A stretch of DNA of 57,164 nt from Lentisphaerota bacterium (lineage in GTDB: Bacteria; Verrucomicrobiota; Kiritimatiellia; UBA8416; JABMPJ01), in assembly GCA_013203785.1 (NCBI GenBank), contig JABMPJ010000166.1, positions 1-57,164 on the forward strand, given 5' to 3'. Made by a program: the position numbers and the translations under genes. The notes under the pieces were generated by a model, which did no database searches, was not told the origin of the DNA, and worked only from the letters and a program-made list of their open reading frames with translations. Positions 25,801 through 33,627 of the stretch are shown here, piece by piece. Numbering within the stretch: the stretch's first letter is position 1; every line of letters starts with the position of its first letter.

Positions 25801-26662
25801 CGGCTGACACATAGTCGAACAGGTTGCACATCAGCCGCAACCCGCCATGCTTCATGACCAGGCCGCTCCCGTGGGCGCGGTGGTAAGCGTCCCAGATAAA
25901 ATGGCGCGAAGCCGTGGTGAAGATGGCCAGGTGGCCTTTGCCCCAGTCTCGCACAGCAAGCAAGGGCGGCGCGTGGCTCCAGGTTCCGGACCGCAGCGCG
26001 GGATCGGTCTGGCCGAACGGAAAGGAGGCCGTGGTGGATTCGCCACGCACGAGTACGTCCCATCCGGGCGCGAGGCGCATGGTGTGCGTGCGGACATAGC
26101 TGTTGGCATAGTCGAGCGGCAGAAGCAACTCGTCGATCCCTTCGGTGACGGGATGTGACAGCAGGTTAGTGGTGCAGAGATAGCGATAGGCCAGGATCTG
26201 AACATCTTCGATCTGACGGGAAGGATCGAGCGGGATTTCGTTGAGTAGTTCAGCGCCGTACGGGGCGAGCCACGGGTTGAGCTGCTCTGTGAAATCGGCC
26301 ACCCCGTAATAGCTGGGGCCGGGGATCAGAATGAAACCACCGCCCGCGCGCACGTACCCATCAATCGCAGCAGCCAGTTCGTCGCTCACGGCGCGAGTGC
26401 CCTGGTGTAACTGGGCAATCATACCCACAACGATCGGATAGCGGTGAAGCGCTTCGGGAGCCACCTCCTCGTAGTAGTCCAGGTGCAACACATAGCCAGC
26501 TTCGCGGTAGGCGGCCAGGGCGGCCGGATCTATGGCGTCGAGGCCTTGCACGCGTGTATCGCGTGCGGCGAGGCAGAGAACGTGGATTGGTTCGGCCGCC
26601 AAAACCACGCCCAGAGAGAGCGCGAGGAACAAGCAGGCAAGGATGCTGTGTCGGGGCCTCAA
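22802..26662 (-). CDS. Large secreted protein: GATase-like, degenerate PHP-like and beta domains
   Basis: 1286 aa, last gene of the LacI-linked unit. A Sec signal peptide is visible (MRPRHSILACLFLALSLGVV, cleavage likely after VLAA). Residues about 25-290 look like a class I glutamine-amidotransferase/ThuA-like fold (YVRAGGGFILIPGPSYYG). Residues about 515-640 resemble a PHP fold (AARQAGLDFLVFTDP, then ALPGIRFKDG), but the usual HxH and TDH metal ligands appear as SLHGG and TDP, so it is probably not a normal phosphoesterase. Beta-rich regions follow. The middle to C-terminal part matches the upstream 930-aa protein (VTLYHNDAVVRRWYP against VTLYDGDRVFREFHP). The start overlaps that gene's stop (ATGA). 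No known family; glycan-related by context. Confidence 0.7.
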   Translation of the reverse strand: MRPRHSILACLFLALSLGVVLAAEPIHVLCLAARDTRVQGLDAIDPAALAAYREAGYVLHLDYYEEVAPEALHRYPIVVGMIAQLHQGTRAVSDELAAAIDGYVRAGGGFILIPGPSYYGVADFTEQLNPWLAPYGAELLNEIPLDPSRQIEDVQILAYRYLCTTNLLSHPVTEGIDELLLPLDYANSYVRTHTMRLAPGWDVLVRGESTTASFPFGQTDPALRSGTWSHAPPLLAVRDWGKGHLAIFTTASRHFIWDAYHRAHGSGLVMKHGGLRLMCNLFDYVSAAGYARAVTPPPAAAATLVAGNVPIAVDKMAWLSSVLSTRLPPGYSVSAYIDCGAVSDRPYRSGVGAGYLASDPSRIVRWSRAFRFHATAANARLITKDSLRYRFDGLTSGVAYRVMFVHWDYSGDAGRAVRVAWGDKSLENEWLPSRFEQKQGPRLESITLPAEAVTNGSIEVTFSLGSGGEGTTAALGELWLLAPGQNDESAETLMARCEPPDAGNDLLLRPTPIYRGLIGARSLHGGGVATVSNMVEAARQAGLDFLVFTDPVASLTSDRYEALVRDCREASSTNFAALPGIRFKDGYEDTPLPPDQQRGRGHVSAYSFQSIERLPDVSDFGNPYALLWKFLGGAFSGGKNAVPTLMQSRDSTISPFFQRFWRGLDLFTFDCDGAAHGDARALYRDLLAGGYGPYPRVSGDYRSPAAITAAAKGWHTLVHATRRERIGAFHYASMVSNGPRFEGYAFTSDQTTNGESGGGQVFCGHTRIYLHLDASHTVPLTRVTLYHNDAVVRRWYPHTRRFTVVEPLLITTEGDLMTHIEAADGSEAYSGRFHVVEQGFYCSMCGDNQNTIASLARVPSRFVYDEREIFLQHSNWHTGQAAGQVGMLKDARELVPRIIETGIIQPCKYFRPCPRIRFSDGHTEDHVESELRIRSASGDHHVITYDFNPPGNHFRSRTALTVYRPAVDGATATLVETELTAQQDIPAGTLDSIGVLALAMMPPLAPAWRYTCTDVGNNLVTEAFASIVAGEQHRHALAPGSPLMLWPSDAGNLVVIPLDATAYQAEFSNLKGVWNGREHVELTTPGRAFAAGETHRTAFLVLLWPGSITSPEQLRALVTRYTANATVTGLTPGTTVQTGYRIRMVGRHGAAATVATSVQRRDALPLTLDGVNPHWTCAVERDGVLRVAPSGGSLLHTVVEALDQPFRVAAGNLLTADDPDLVIEWGSRAPGVVYFYAHNPRATSLATTVRTNPIFSSLVDAAVSVSLAPGQGRWYRATAPQSTRSY

Positions 26663-29451
26663 GGCTCGTCCTCGATCACGGTGTGGAGGGTATACTCCAG
26701 GAGGAGGGTCTCACCGGCCCTCAGCTCACGCCGCAGCGGCACCAGTTCAAAACTGAGCGCAAAAGCATCTTCGCCGCGCACCCACCCGCGCATGCACAGT
26801 GTGCCCGGAATGGAACGATTCTCCAGGAGAAAACAGCCCAGCGCCTCGCCGCGCGTCCCCGCAGCCGCGCCGGGAGGGATTTCCAATTCATAGCCCGTAA
26901 GAGGCTGTGCCAGGAAGCGCACCATGTCAGCGTTGTCCCACTCCTTTTTGCCAATCCGCAGCTGAAGGTCGTCGACGGGCTCCAAGAACGTATCGACGGG
27001 AACGCCAGCCCCTGGGGCCATCCCGATCCGCATGCCCGGGCGACGCACATGGAGGGAGTGACCCATACTGAATCCCTGTCCGGGCGCGAGCGTGATATCA
27101 GCGTGCAGATGGATGCGCATCGTCACCTCAACGCGGCACGGCCCACGTGGTTCCCAGACCGGAATCGTGTAGTCGGTTTTAGCCTCCCAGCGTGAGCTGG
27201 GTGTGATGGCCCGCGTGGGCTGAAAGGTGCGACTGCCGTTAGGCGTCTTCCAGTCCGTGCCGGGCTGTTCGAGCCATGAGCCGTCGCTGAAATCATGAAC
27301 CGTATGGCACGTGCTGGTACACCTGCCCAGGACACGGTGATGGTTGTTGAGGAAGTCGAATCCCTCGGACAGGCCGATGAACGGGCTCGGATGGAATGAT
27401 TTGAAGCTACAGACCAGAACCGAGACTTCCATGCCATCGGGCATGACATCGCTCCAGGGCAGCGTGGAAGCCATGCGGAGATAGTCCCCCCACCCGAAGC
27501 CGAGTGTCACGAAGCCAAAGGCCTCATAGAAGCGATCGCCAATCCCAATGCCGCCCCTGTCGGTCTCGCGCCAGAGATTGTGATAGTCGTTCATCTGGTC
27601 GGACCCGACATGCGCCCAGAAGGTACGGCAGCGGGAGTAGAGCGGTGCCGTCGCGACCAGCGTCTTGCCAGACCGGTCCTCGGCAACCAGGTGCAGGCGC
27701 ATATCCTTCTCCGCTTTGAAGCTCACGCTGGTCTCGAACCGCTCACTACCGGGATGAAACTCGCGAAAGACCCTGTCGCCATCATAGAGTGTAACCTGGT
27801 CGATGGGATGCTCACCATGCAAGGCGATCTCGACGGCGAGCTCGTCGCCTTCGTTCCATTCCATCCAGATCCCTTCCCAGTCGTCTAACATGCAGGCTCG
27901 GCCTTCCCAACGAAACGTGTCGAGGACAGGGCCCTGGGTGACGAAACTATCGCGACGATTGCCGCATATCGCATCAAGGGCAGCGGCCGGGCTTGATGCC
28001 AGCGTATAGGTTGACACGCGCTCTGCTCCTGGAAGCACGTCACGACAGATCGTGACGGGCGCGAGCGAGGAGCAAGAGGCGACCCGTTCTCGATAGAAAC
28101 TAAGCGCGGCCGGGTCCGCATCAATCTCTATCAGATTGTAGCCGCCGTGGCGCCAGGGTGGGATGCGATTGTGGGTGGGGCGGGCGTAGACCGACGAGTA
28201 GGAACTAAGTTTTACGAGGAGGTCTTCCAGCATGTTGGAGTTGGGATAGGCGTGCCGCATCTCCGGCAGCGCCTCCACATTGAAGACCACACAGCAATTC
28301 CCTTCGTCGTCGAGCATCTCAAGCCCGGCTTGGAGCGCCACGTGGTGTATGCCGGATGCCGCCCGACACTCGGCCTGTACCTGTTGCCACCGTTCGGGCG
28401 AGAGGGCATCGTAGTCGGACAGGACGACCGCGGCGGCATAGCCCGCGGCGGCCGCTGCGGCGGCCACGTCCATGACGGATACATCGGTAGGCGGGAGTCC
28501 GATCCAGACCTTGTGGGGGCGCAATGCGGCGCGTTCAACCGCCTCGGTAGGCGTCAGGTAGCGGTAAGAGAAGTCCTGCTCGCTGACAATGCGGCGCGGT
28601 GGCAACGCCATGGCTGTAGCACGATTGCCAATGGGCACGGGACCGGCCGCCCAGCGCAACATGCCAACCAGAAAGTCGAAGCCCTCCCCATCACCTTGGC
28701 GCAGGAGAAACTCCTCCCAGCGCGGCAGGCAGGCGTTCGCCAGCCAAATGGCTGACGACTCGGGAAAGGCGCATACACGACCGCGACCGAAGGTGCGGCA
28801 CGACGCCAGCACGGGCGCATCGATCGGCTCGTCCGTGCCGGCGGTATAGTTCCCGTCTGGAAAAGGTTCCGATCGGCATGTCTCACTGCCGCGCAGAAGC
28901 ACGGTCCAGTCGTCCGATGGCAAACACGTTAGCGACTGCGTGCCGTGCCCGCCATCCACCACCAGGAAGAGGGCGCCACTGCCCGGCGCAAAGGGAGCAT
29001 TCGGGCCGGCAAAGGCCTTGATCAGCCGACCTTCCGGCATATTGGGCAGCGCGGCGCAATGGTCCGGCCTGCTGTCGCTAAGCTGGTTGAACGCGAAGCG
29101 CATATCAAACCGCGCAGCGAGACGATTCAACGGTTCCACGGTCTTGCCGTAGCACTCGCAGAACATCAGGACCAGCCCCCCACCCCGCTCAACGAAGCGA
29201 ACCAGTTCAGGTTCGAACGATGCGAACAGGTCGCTATCGTCCTTGGGATGCCCCGGCAGCGGTGAGCGGAGCAGGACGACTACGGCAAATGCATCCAGGT
29301 CGCCCGGCTCCAGTTGCCCTGCGAAAGACTCAAACAGGAAGTACCCGCTCGCTGCGAGCTCCAGCTTCAACTGAGGCGACACGAGGTGAAGGAACTGGCC
29401 TTCACCGCTCTCGGACGCCAACAGCAGAACGGGAATAGATTCAGTTTCCAT
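26659..29451 (-). CDS. Large cytoplasmic paralogue: GATase-like, PHP-like and beta domains
   Basis: 930 aa with no signal peptide. The order of parts is the same as in the exported 1286-aa neighbour. An N-terminal GATase-like region contains RFVERGGGLVLMFCECYG. A PHP-like segment near 310-400 contains AAAGYAAAVVLSDYDALSP. A beta domain near 545-620 contains VTLYDGDRVFREFHP and ends with HVGSDQMNDYHNLW. The C-terminal third ends in SFELVPLRRELRAGETLLLE. I cannot assign a family or activity. It overlaps the GH38-like gene by 11 bases and the 1286-aa gene by 4, so the three are probably one transcript. The exported and cytosolic pair suggests handling of the same ligand on both sides of the membrane (inference). 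Confidence 0.68.
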   Translation of the reverse strand: METESIPVLLLASESGEGQFLHLVSPQLKLELAASGYFLFESFAGQLEPGDLDAFAVVVLLRSPLPGHPKDDSDLFASFEPELVRFVERGGGLVLMFCECYGKTVEPLNRLAARFDMRFAFNQLSDSRPDHCAALPNMPEGRLIKAFAGPNAPFAPGSGALFLVVDGGHGTQSLTCLPSDDWTVLLRGSETCRSEPFPDGNYTAGTDEPIDAPVLASCRTFGRGRVCAFPESSAIWLANACLPRWEEFLLRQGDGEGFDFLVGMLRWAAGPVPIGNRATAMALPPRRIVSEQDFSYRYLTPTEAVERAALRPHKVWIGLPPTDVSVMDVAAAAAAAGYAAAVVLSDYDALSPERWQQVQAECRAASGIHHVALQAGLEMLDDEGNCCVVFNVEALPEMRHAYPNSNMLEDLLVKLSSYSSVYARPTHNRIPPWRHGGYNLIEIDADPAALSFYRERVASCSSLAPVTICRDVLPGAERVSTYTLASSPAAALDAICGNRRDSFVTQGPVLDTFRWEGRACMLDDWEGIWMEWNEGDELAVEIALHGEHPIDQVTLYDGDRVFREFHPGSERFETSVSFKAEKDMRLHLVAEDRSGKTLVATAPLYSRCRTFWAHVGSDQMNDYHNLWRETDRGGIGIGDRFYEAFGFVTLGFGWGDYLRMASTLPWSDVMPDGMEVSVLVCSFKSFHPSPFIGLSEGFDFLNNHHRVLGRCTSTCHTVHDFSDGSWLEQPGTDWKTPNGSRTFQPTRAITPSSRWEAKTDYTIPVWEPRGPCRVEVTMRIHLHADITLAPGQGFSMGHSLHVRRPGMRIGMAPGAGVPVDTFLEPVDDLQLRIGKKEWDNADMVRFLAQPLTGYELEIPPGAAAGTRGEALGCFLLENRSIPGTLCMRGWVRGEDAFALSFELVPLRRELRAGETLLLEYTLHTVIEDEP

Positions 29452-30775
29452 GGATCAGCACTCTCTTAATCCCGTGAGGGGCTAGGTGGATTGTCTGGCC
29501 ATCTGGCGCGTTCCAGTCAGTCGCCAGACCGTCGGCCTCAAACAGAAGCACGCGCGTGCCCTTGTCGCCTTCGGGGCGCACCGCAGCGGCAACAACAGTT
29601 GGCGGCAAACCGATGAGGGCGGGACAGGCCTGTGTGGGCTCCGAAGCGGGCAGGTTGAACGCCATGCCGCAGCGATGCAGATCCGAACAGGCCCGCCCCT
29701 CGGCGTCAAGGTCGACCCGGAACGTGAAGACATGGTAGCCGTTGTCGTACATGTCATCGGTTGACGTGACTGGAAACCAGGGCGCCCACCGTTTGACAGG
29801 GCTTCGCAGGAGCATGGTTTCGAGCTGACCCTCGCGGATGGCATGTCCCGGCGTGCCGCGATTGAAGAGGGCCATGTCACCGGCACGCACCCAGTTAAGC
29901 GCAGGGAACGCTGCGCCGGTGATGGTGTTGGCGGTCGGGGTATAGGCAGAATGTGTCGCCGATCCGCACAGCGTCTCGGTCGTGAAGGCCTCAACCCGGT
30001 CGCCCGCGGCCGCCCAGGTCACGGACACCTCCGTCGTGCACCCGATCCACCAGAGCTCAAGTTGAACATCGACCGCCGAGCTGTCGGCCGCCACGTGGAG
30101 CGCCTTGCGGACCTGCAATAATGCAAAGCCGGGCCACTGTGTATGGGCTGTGTCGAAAGCGGCATGGGTGACCACGCGCAGGTCATCCACGACATCCTGC
30201 TCTTCGCCCATCACCGTAAACAGGACGTGCGCAGCGGGACTGTCGGCCACTACCAGCAACGCCTTCAGCACGTTCGCGCGGCGTTGCGCGGGCGACAGCA
30301 CCCACGACGCGTCCGGGTTGTTGGGATGGCAGCCCCATCCCCAGTCGCTGTGACCGGCGGCGGGTGCAACACAGCGGATGCCGGTGCCATCCCAGGCCGT
30401 CCAGTAGAAATCGCCGACCGTCACGCGATAGCCCAGCTCAGACTCGAACCAGTCCAGGCCCGAAGCCATGTTTTCGACCACCGCGCCGGGCGAGCACATG
30501 TTCAGATCGCAGATCGTCTCACTACCGCCCGTGATCTCCAGTCGGCCTTCGGCCAGTAGTCGTGCCATCGGCTCGTGCCAACGCGGTTCCGTCGTGAGAA
30601 ACTCACAAATCGGCACGGCCTGGCCGAATGTGAACGTCGCCTCCGGATGGGCGCTCAACAGGGTTAGGGCCTGCGTGTAGAGCTCGGTACGCCGCTGCCG
30701 ATACCACGCCACCTCGCGCCGCCAGACAATATCAAGGTGCTGGTGAGGCACAACATGGACGGTGAGTGGGGGCAT
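29441..30775 (-). CDS. Compact GH38-like (alpha-mannosidase-type) protein
   Basis: 444 aa from Met at 30775, chosen because GGAAAGG lies 9 bases upstream; an ATG at 30793 is in frame. The N-terminus has the GH38 zinc motif VHVVPHQHLDIVW, then TFTFGQAVPICEF, LAEGRLEITGGSETICDLN and GYRVTVGDFYWTAWDGTG, which follow the GH38 order. The C-terminal ALNWVRAGDMALFNRGTPG and LETMLLRSP match the GH38 C-terminal beta domain. GH38 enzymes are normally 800-1000 aa; here most of the second half of the catalytic barrel appears to be missing. It may be a shortened enzyme or a non-catalytic binding protein. It is upstream of the 930-aa gene in the same unit. Confidence 0.65.
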   Translation of the reverse strand: MPPLTVHVVPHQHLDIVWRREVAWYRQRRTELYTQALTLLSAHPEATFTFGQAVPICEFLTTEPRWHEPMARLLAEGRLEITGGSETICDLNMCSPGAVVENMASGLDWFESELGYRVTVGDFYWTAWDGTGIRCVAPAAGHSDWGWGCHPNNPDASWVLSPAQRRANVLKALLVVADSPAAHVLFTVMGEEQDVVDDLRVVTHAAFDTAHTQWPGFALLQVRKALHVAADSSAVDVQLELWWIGCTTEVSVTWAAAGDRVEAFTTETLCGSATHSAYTPTANTITGAAFPALNWVRAGDMALFNRGTPGHAIREGQLETMLLRSPVKRWAPWFPVTSTDDMYDNGYHVFTFRVDLDAEGRACSDLHRCGMAFNLPASEPTQACPALIGLPPTVVAAAVRPEGDKGTRVLLFEADGLATDWNAPDGQTIHLAPHGIKRVLIHGN

Positions 30776-30823
30776 GCAGCCGAACCTTTCCATATCTTCC
30801 GGTGCTCGGTGGGCCGACGTAAT

Positions 30824-31981
30824 CTACTGGATCAATACAATCGTGCCTGTCGGTGGAAACTCGAAGTTGGTGAGCTTCACGTCGCCGCTACCCACGTCAT
30901 AGACCACCTCGACCCCAAGTAAGGGGGCTACAACGTTCGTACTCGTGAACGTCCCAGAGAGGCCAGCCGCATTGATGATGGTCACCGTATCTGCAAGGTC
31001 CCCATAGTCAGTCCCGTCAAACGCGACCGTGAGGGAGCCATTCACGGTAGCAGCACCGGATACCGTGATCGGCGACACGCCGCTGGCATTGAGCTCAACC
31101 TTCAGGGCCGACAGCGAATTCTGGGAATACTGCCCTCCCACCGTGATCGTAGGCGCCGTGCCTTTCACTTCAAAAGTGCCGGTTGCGGTAGCCTCTTCAC
31201 CGACCACCAACCAGCCATCGATATCAAGCGTGCCGTCTTCAATGCGATAACAGCCCGTGCTTCCATTACGGCGCCCCACCATGACGTAGCTCTTGACCGC
31301 GACCGTTCCGTTGCTCTGGATGAACGTGCCCGTCCCATACTCGCCGCAGAAGATGTAGTTCTCCGTGTTGGTCAGCGCCACAACAGCACTTCCGCTCATC
31401 GTGTACGAACCCGTAGAGCCCGCATCAACACCAAGGTAGAGGTACTTGTTGCTGGTCATGGCTTCAAGCCGACCCCCGGTCTGGACCACCTCCCCCGTAC
31501 TCCCATTCAGATGACCCACACGGATATGACCGTTGTTGACGGCAAAGCTGCCGCCTTGGAGGTAGTAACCGCCGAACCCGCCGGACTGTTCTCCCAAGAC
31601 GACGTCGGCACCAGCGGTGTTGGTGCCCGCCAACTGCGTGAAGGTGCCGGTACCGCCACGACCGAGCGTCTGGTTCTGGCTGATGGCAAGTGATCCCGAC
31701 TCCATCCGTACATGACCCGAGTCGCCGCCACCAAACGCCAGAGTGAGAGACTGGGCCGACTGACCATCCTGTGTGATGCGCGCCGTGCCGCCATTGAATA
31801 GCTTTGCGTCGTCACTGTTGACGCTCGCAGGAACACCGTCTGGATCCCAGTTTGTTCCGGTCTCCCAGTCGTTCGTCCCCGTCAGTTCCCAATTCTTATT
31901 GCCGCCGATAGCGAACAACACCGTCGCCAGCATTGCAGTAACGATGCAAAACAGCATGCGAAACCCCTTCGTCTCACTCAT
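30824..31981 (-). CDS. Secreted beta-helix (autotransporter-associated repeat) protein
   Basis: 385 aa. A strong ribosome site (GGGAGGTG) sits 5 bases before the ATG. Residues 9-26 (MLFCIVTAMLATVLFAIG) form the signal peptide core, followed by NWELTGTNDWETGTNW, a common opening of such proteins. The body consists of about ten Gly/Ser/Thr-rich repeats (GTFTQLAGTNTAG, GEVVQTGGRLEAM, GSYTMSGSAVVAL, GTFIQSNGTVAV) predicted to form a right-handed beta-helix. No PEP-CTERM or outer-membrane barrel is seen at the C-terminus. It is the first gene of the LacI-linked unit, 49 bases before the GH38-like gene. Likely a surface or periplasmic glycan-binding or adhesive protein (inference). Confidence 0.75.
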   Translation of the reverse strand: MSETKGFRMLFCIVTAMLATVLFAIGGNKNWELTGTNDWETGTNWDPDGVPASVNSDDAKLFNGGTARITQDGQSAQSLTLAFGGGDSGHVRMESGSLAISQNQTLGRGGTGTFTQLAGTNTAGADVVLGEQSGGFGGYYLQGGSFAVNNGHIRVGHLNGSTGEVVQTGGRLEAMTSNKYLYLGVDAGSTGSYTMSGSAVVALTNTENYIFCGEYGTGTFIQSNGTVAVKSYVMVGRRNGSTGCYRIEDGTLDIDGWLVVGEEATATGTFEVKGTAPTITVGGQYSQNSLSALKVELNASGVSPITVSGAATVNGSLTVAFDGTDYGDLADTVTIINAAGLSGTFTSTNVVAPLLGVEVVYDVGSGDVKLTNFEFPPTGTIVLIQ

Positions 31982-32090
31982 TGCACACCTCCCAGCTTAG
32001 CCATACTCACCCCACTGTCCGCAGGTTCGGCCATTATTCTACCATACCTACCACCACTTGAAAAGAGCCTCTCACGATAACTATTCTCTT

Positions 32091-32106
32091 GCTTATACGT
32101 ATAAGC
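32091..32106. promoter_or_regulatory. Perfect 16-bp palindrome, candidate LacI-family operator
   Basis: GCTTATACGTATAAGC is fully self-complementary with a central CpG, the usual form of LacI-family operators. It lies between the divergent beta-helix gene (start 31981) and the LacI-type regulator (start 32175, or 32127). TTGCTT (32089-32094) and TAGGAT (32112-32117) with 17-bp spacing may form a promoter for the regulator that overlaps the site, which would give autoregulation. Confidence 0.65.
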
Positions 32107-32174
32107 TACATTAGGATCGGGTCGAAATGCAAGCAGAAAGTTGCGAGCCCTTTCGGGCAGACCCAGAGGTTCCT

Positions 32175-33173
32175 ATGGTCGGCAGAAAAACAGGACCGTC
32201 AATGGCGGATGTGGCAGCGCAGACAGGCGTGTCGCAAGCAGCGGTATCGTATGTCGTCAACGGCATCGCCGCTGAGAAACGCATTCCGGAAGCAACTCAG
32301 CAGCGTATCGAGGCGGCCTGTCACGAGCTGGGGTACCGGCGCGACTACCTGGCCACGGCCATGGCAACCCGGCAGACGCGGGTGATCGGGATGCTTTTCG
32401 CCAACGCCCTGGGTGAGTTCATGAACGGCATCATCAAGGGTGCCCAGGACTATCTGCGGGAACATGACCGACATGTGGTGCTGTGCACCTGTGATGACGA
32501 CCCAGCAGTGGAGGCCGCAGACCTGGAAATGCTTGATCACCGCCATGCCGACGGGATTATCTGTTTCCCTGTGCCCCCCCCCCACTCTACGGATTACTGG
32601 AAACGCGCGTTGGACGGCGAACGCCCAACGGTATTCGTGGACGTGCTGCCGCTCGGGATAGACGGCGACTGCGTCCGGATCGATGACGCCGCTTGCGGCA
32701 AGGGGGCCGCGGAGCACCTGCATCGCGCCGGGATAGAACAAACCGTTCTGCTGCAGATGCCGGGATGGAGTGCGGCATCGATCGAGATGCGACAGGCAGG
32801 ATTTCTGACCGGACTGCGCCAGGCGGGCCTGCCCGCCGCACGTGTGGTGGACGTCGGTGACCGACAAGCCATACACGCCCTGCTTCAATCACAAGAGAAG
32901 CTGGGCATTTTCGCCCCCGTCAGCGGATGGCTGACCCATATGCTGCGACCGTTCATCCGCTCCGTTGGACCTATTGGGGCGGGTGTGACATTTGCCAGTA
33001 TCGGTCGCTGCCCCGAAGCCGACTTCGTGGTCAACTCCTGGTGGGTGGCTCAGCAACCCGAAAAAGAGATGGGGCTCATTGCTGCACAGCAACTGCTTCA
33101 TCGCCTGGAAGATAATCAGCCCGCGCCCCCCACACTCGTCTTGCCCGTAGACTGGCACCACAATAGACCGTAG
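32175..33173 (+). CDS. LacI-family transcriptional regulator
   Basis: 332 aa from Met at 32175 (AGAGG 5 bases upstream); an ATG at 32127 would add 16 residues not expected in the family. The helix-turn-helix is MADVAAQTGVSQAAVSYVV with the hinge helix near 50-60. The periplasmic-binding-protein-like ligand domain begins at TRVIGMLFANALGEF. These regulators bind sugars and usually control adjacent uptake or degradation genes. It is divergent from the beta-helix/GH38-like unit, with a perfect palindromic operator candidate between them, so that unit is its likely target. Confidence 0.9.
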   Translation: MVGRKTGPSMADVAAQTGVSQAAVSYVVNGIAAEKRIPEATQQRIEAACHELGYRRDYLATAMATRQTRVIGMLFANALGEFMNGIIKGAQDYLREHDRHVVLCTCDDDPAVEAADLEMLDHRHADGIICFPVPPPHSTDYWKRALDGERPTVFVDVLPLGIDGDCVRIDDAACGKGAAEHLHRAGIEQTVLLQMPGWSAASIEMRQAGFLTGLRQAGLPAARVVDVGDRQAIHALLQSQEKLGIFAPVSGWLTHMLRPFIRSVGPIGAGVTFASIGRCPEADFVVNSWWVAQQPEKEMGLIAAQQLLHRLEDNQPAPPTLVLPVDWHHNRP

Positions 33174-33356
33174 AGCAAGACACCCGCCGCCAACCCGCCA
33201 CACTTACAGACGGGCACCGTCTCGAATCCCGGTTTCTAAACCGCTTCATGCAGGCGGAGCATCGTCGATGGAGAGCACGGCGACCGTACGCCAGAAGACC
33301 CTCGCCCACAGTGGGTTGGCAATGAGGGAGGGCTTGCGGGCGTACGGCGGGAACCT
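33174..33356. other. Spacer with a nested inverted-repeat structure
   Basis: CCGTACGCC (33284-33292) pairs with GGCGTACGG (33339-33347). Inside it CCCTC (33299-33303) pairs with GAGGG (33324-33328), and inside that CCCACAGTGGG forms a small hairpin (33305-33315). The three stems nest in order and could form one long RNA stem. There is no T-run. It lies between the convergent LacI-type gene and the remnant frame at 33357. Confidence 0.35.
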
Positions 33357-33600
33357 TTACGGCACAGCGTGCAGATAGTCACTGTGGATTGTGCCGTCAC
33401 CCAGGATCAGCGTCATGCTTGTGACGCCGAAGATGACGCCCTGGATGGGGTTGAGCGGGCAAGCCCCCCCATGGTGCGCGCCCCCACCATCGGCATTGTT
33501 GTAGATCGCAAAGACCATCTGCTTGGTTACCAGGCGCTTCCGGGTTTGCGGGGGGATTTGCTGTTGACCAACGCGAGGTCGTGTCCAAGAGCCATGAGGG
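33357..33600 (-). pseudogene. Possible C-terminal remnant of an unrecognised gene
   Basis: The last 75-80 codons of a minus-strand frame ending at 33357 have codon use like the neighbouring genes (G or C in most third positions) and a plausible protein pattern (LVTKQMVFAIYNNADGGG, then VTSMTLILGDGTIHSDYL). The upstream part of the frame runs into the dioxygenase gene in another frame and looks non-coding. It may be the 3' end of a gene truncated by rearrangement. I cannot name the family; it could also be chance. Confidence 0.3.
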
Positions 33601-33627
33601 AGCGAGTCGGCCGGTGGAGACAGGGAT

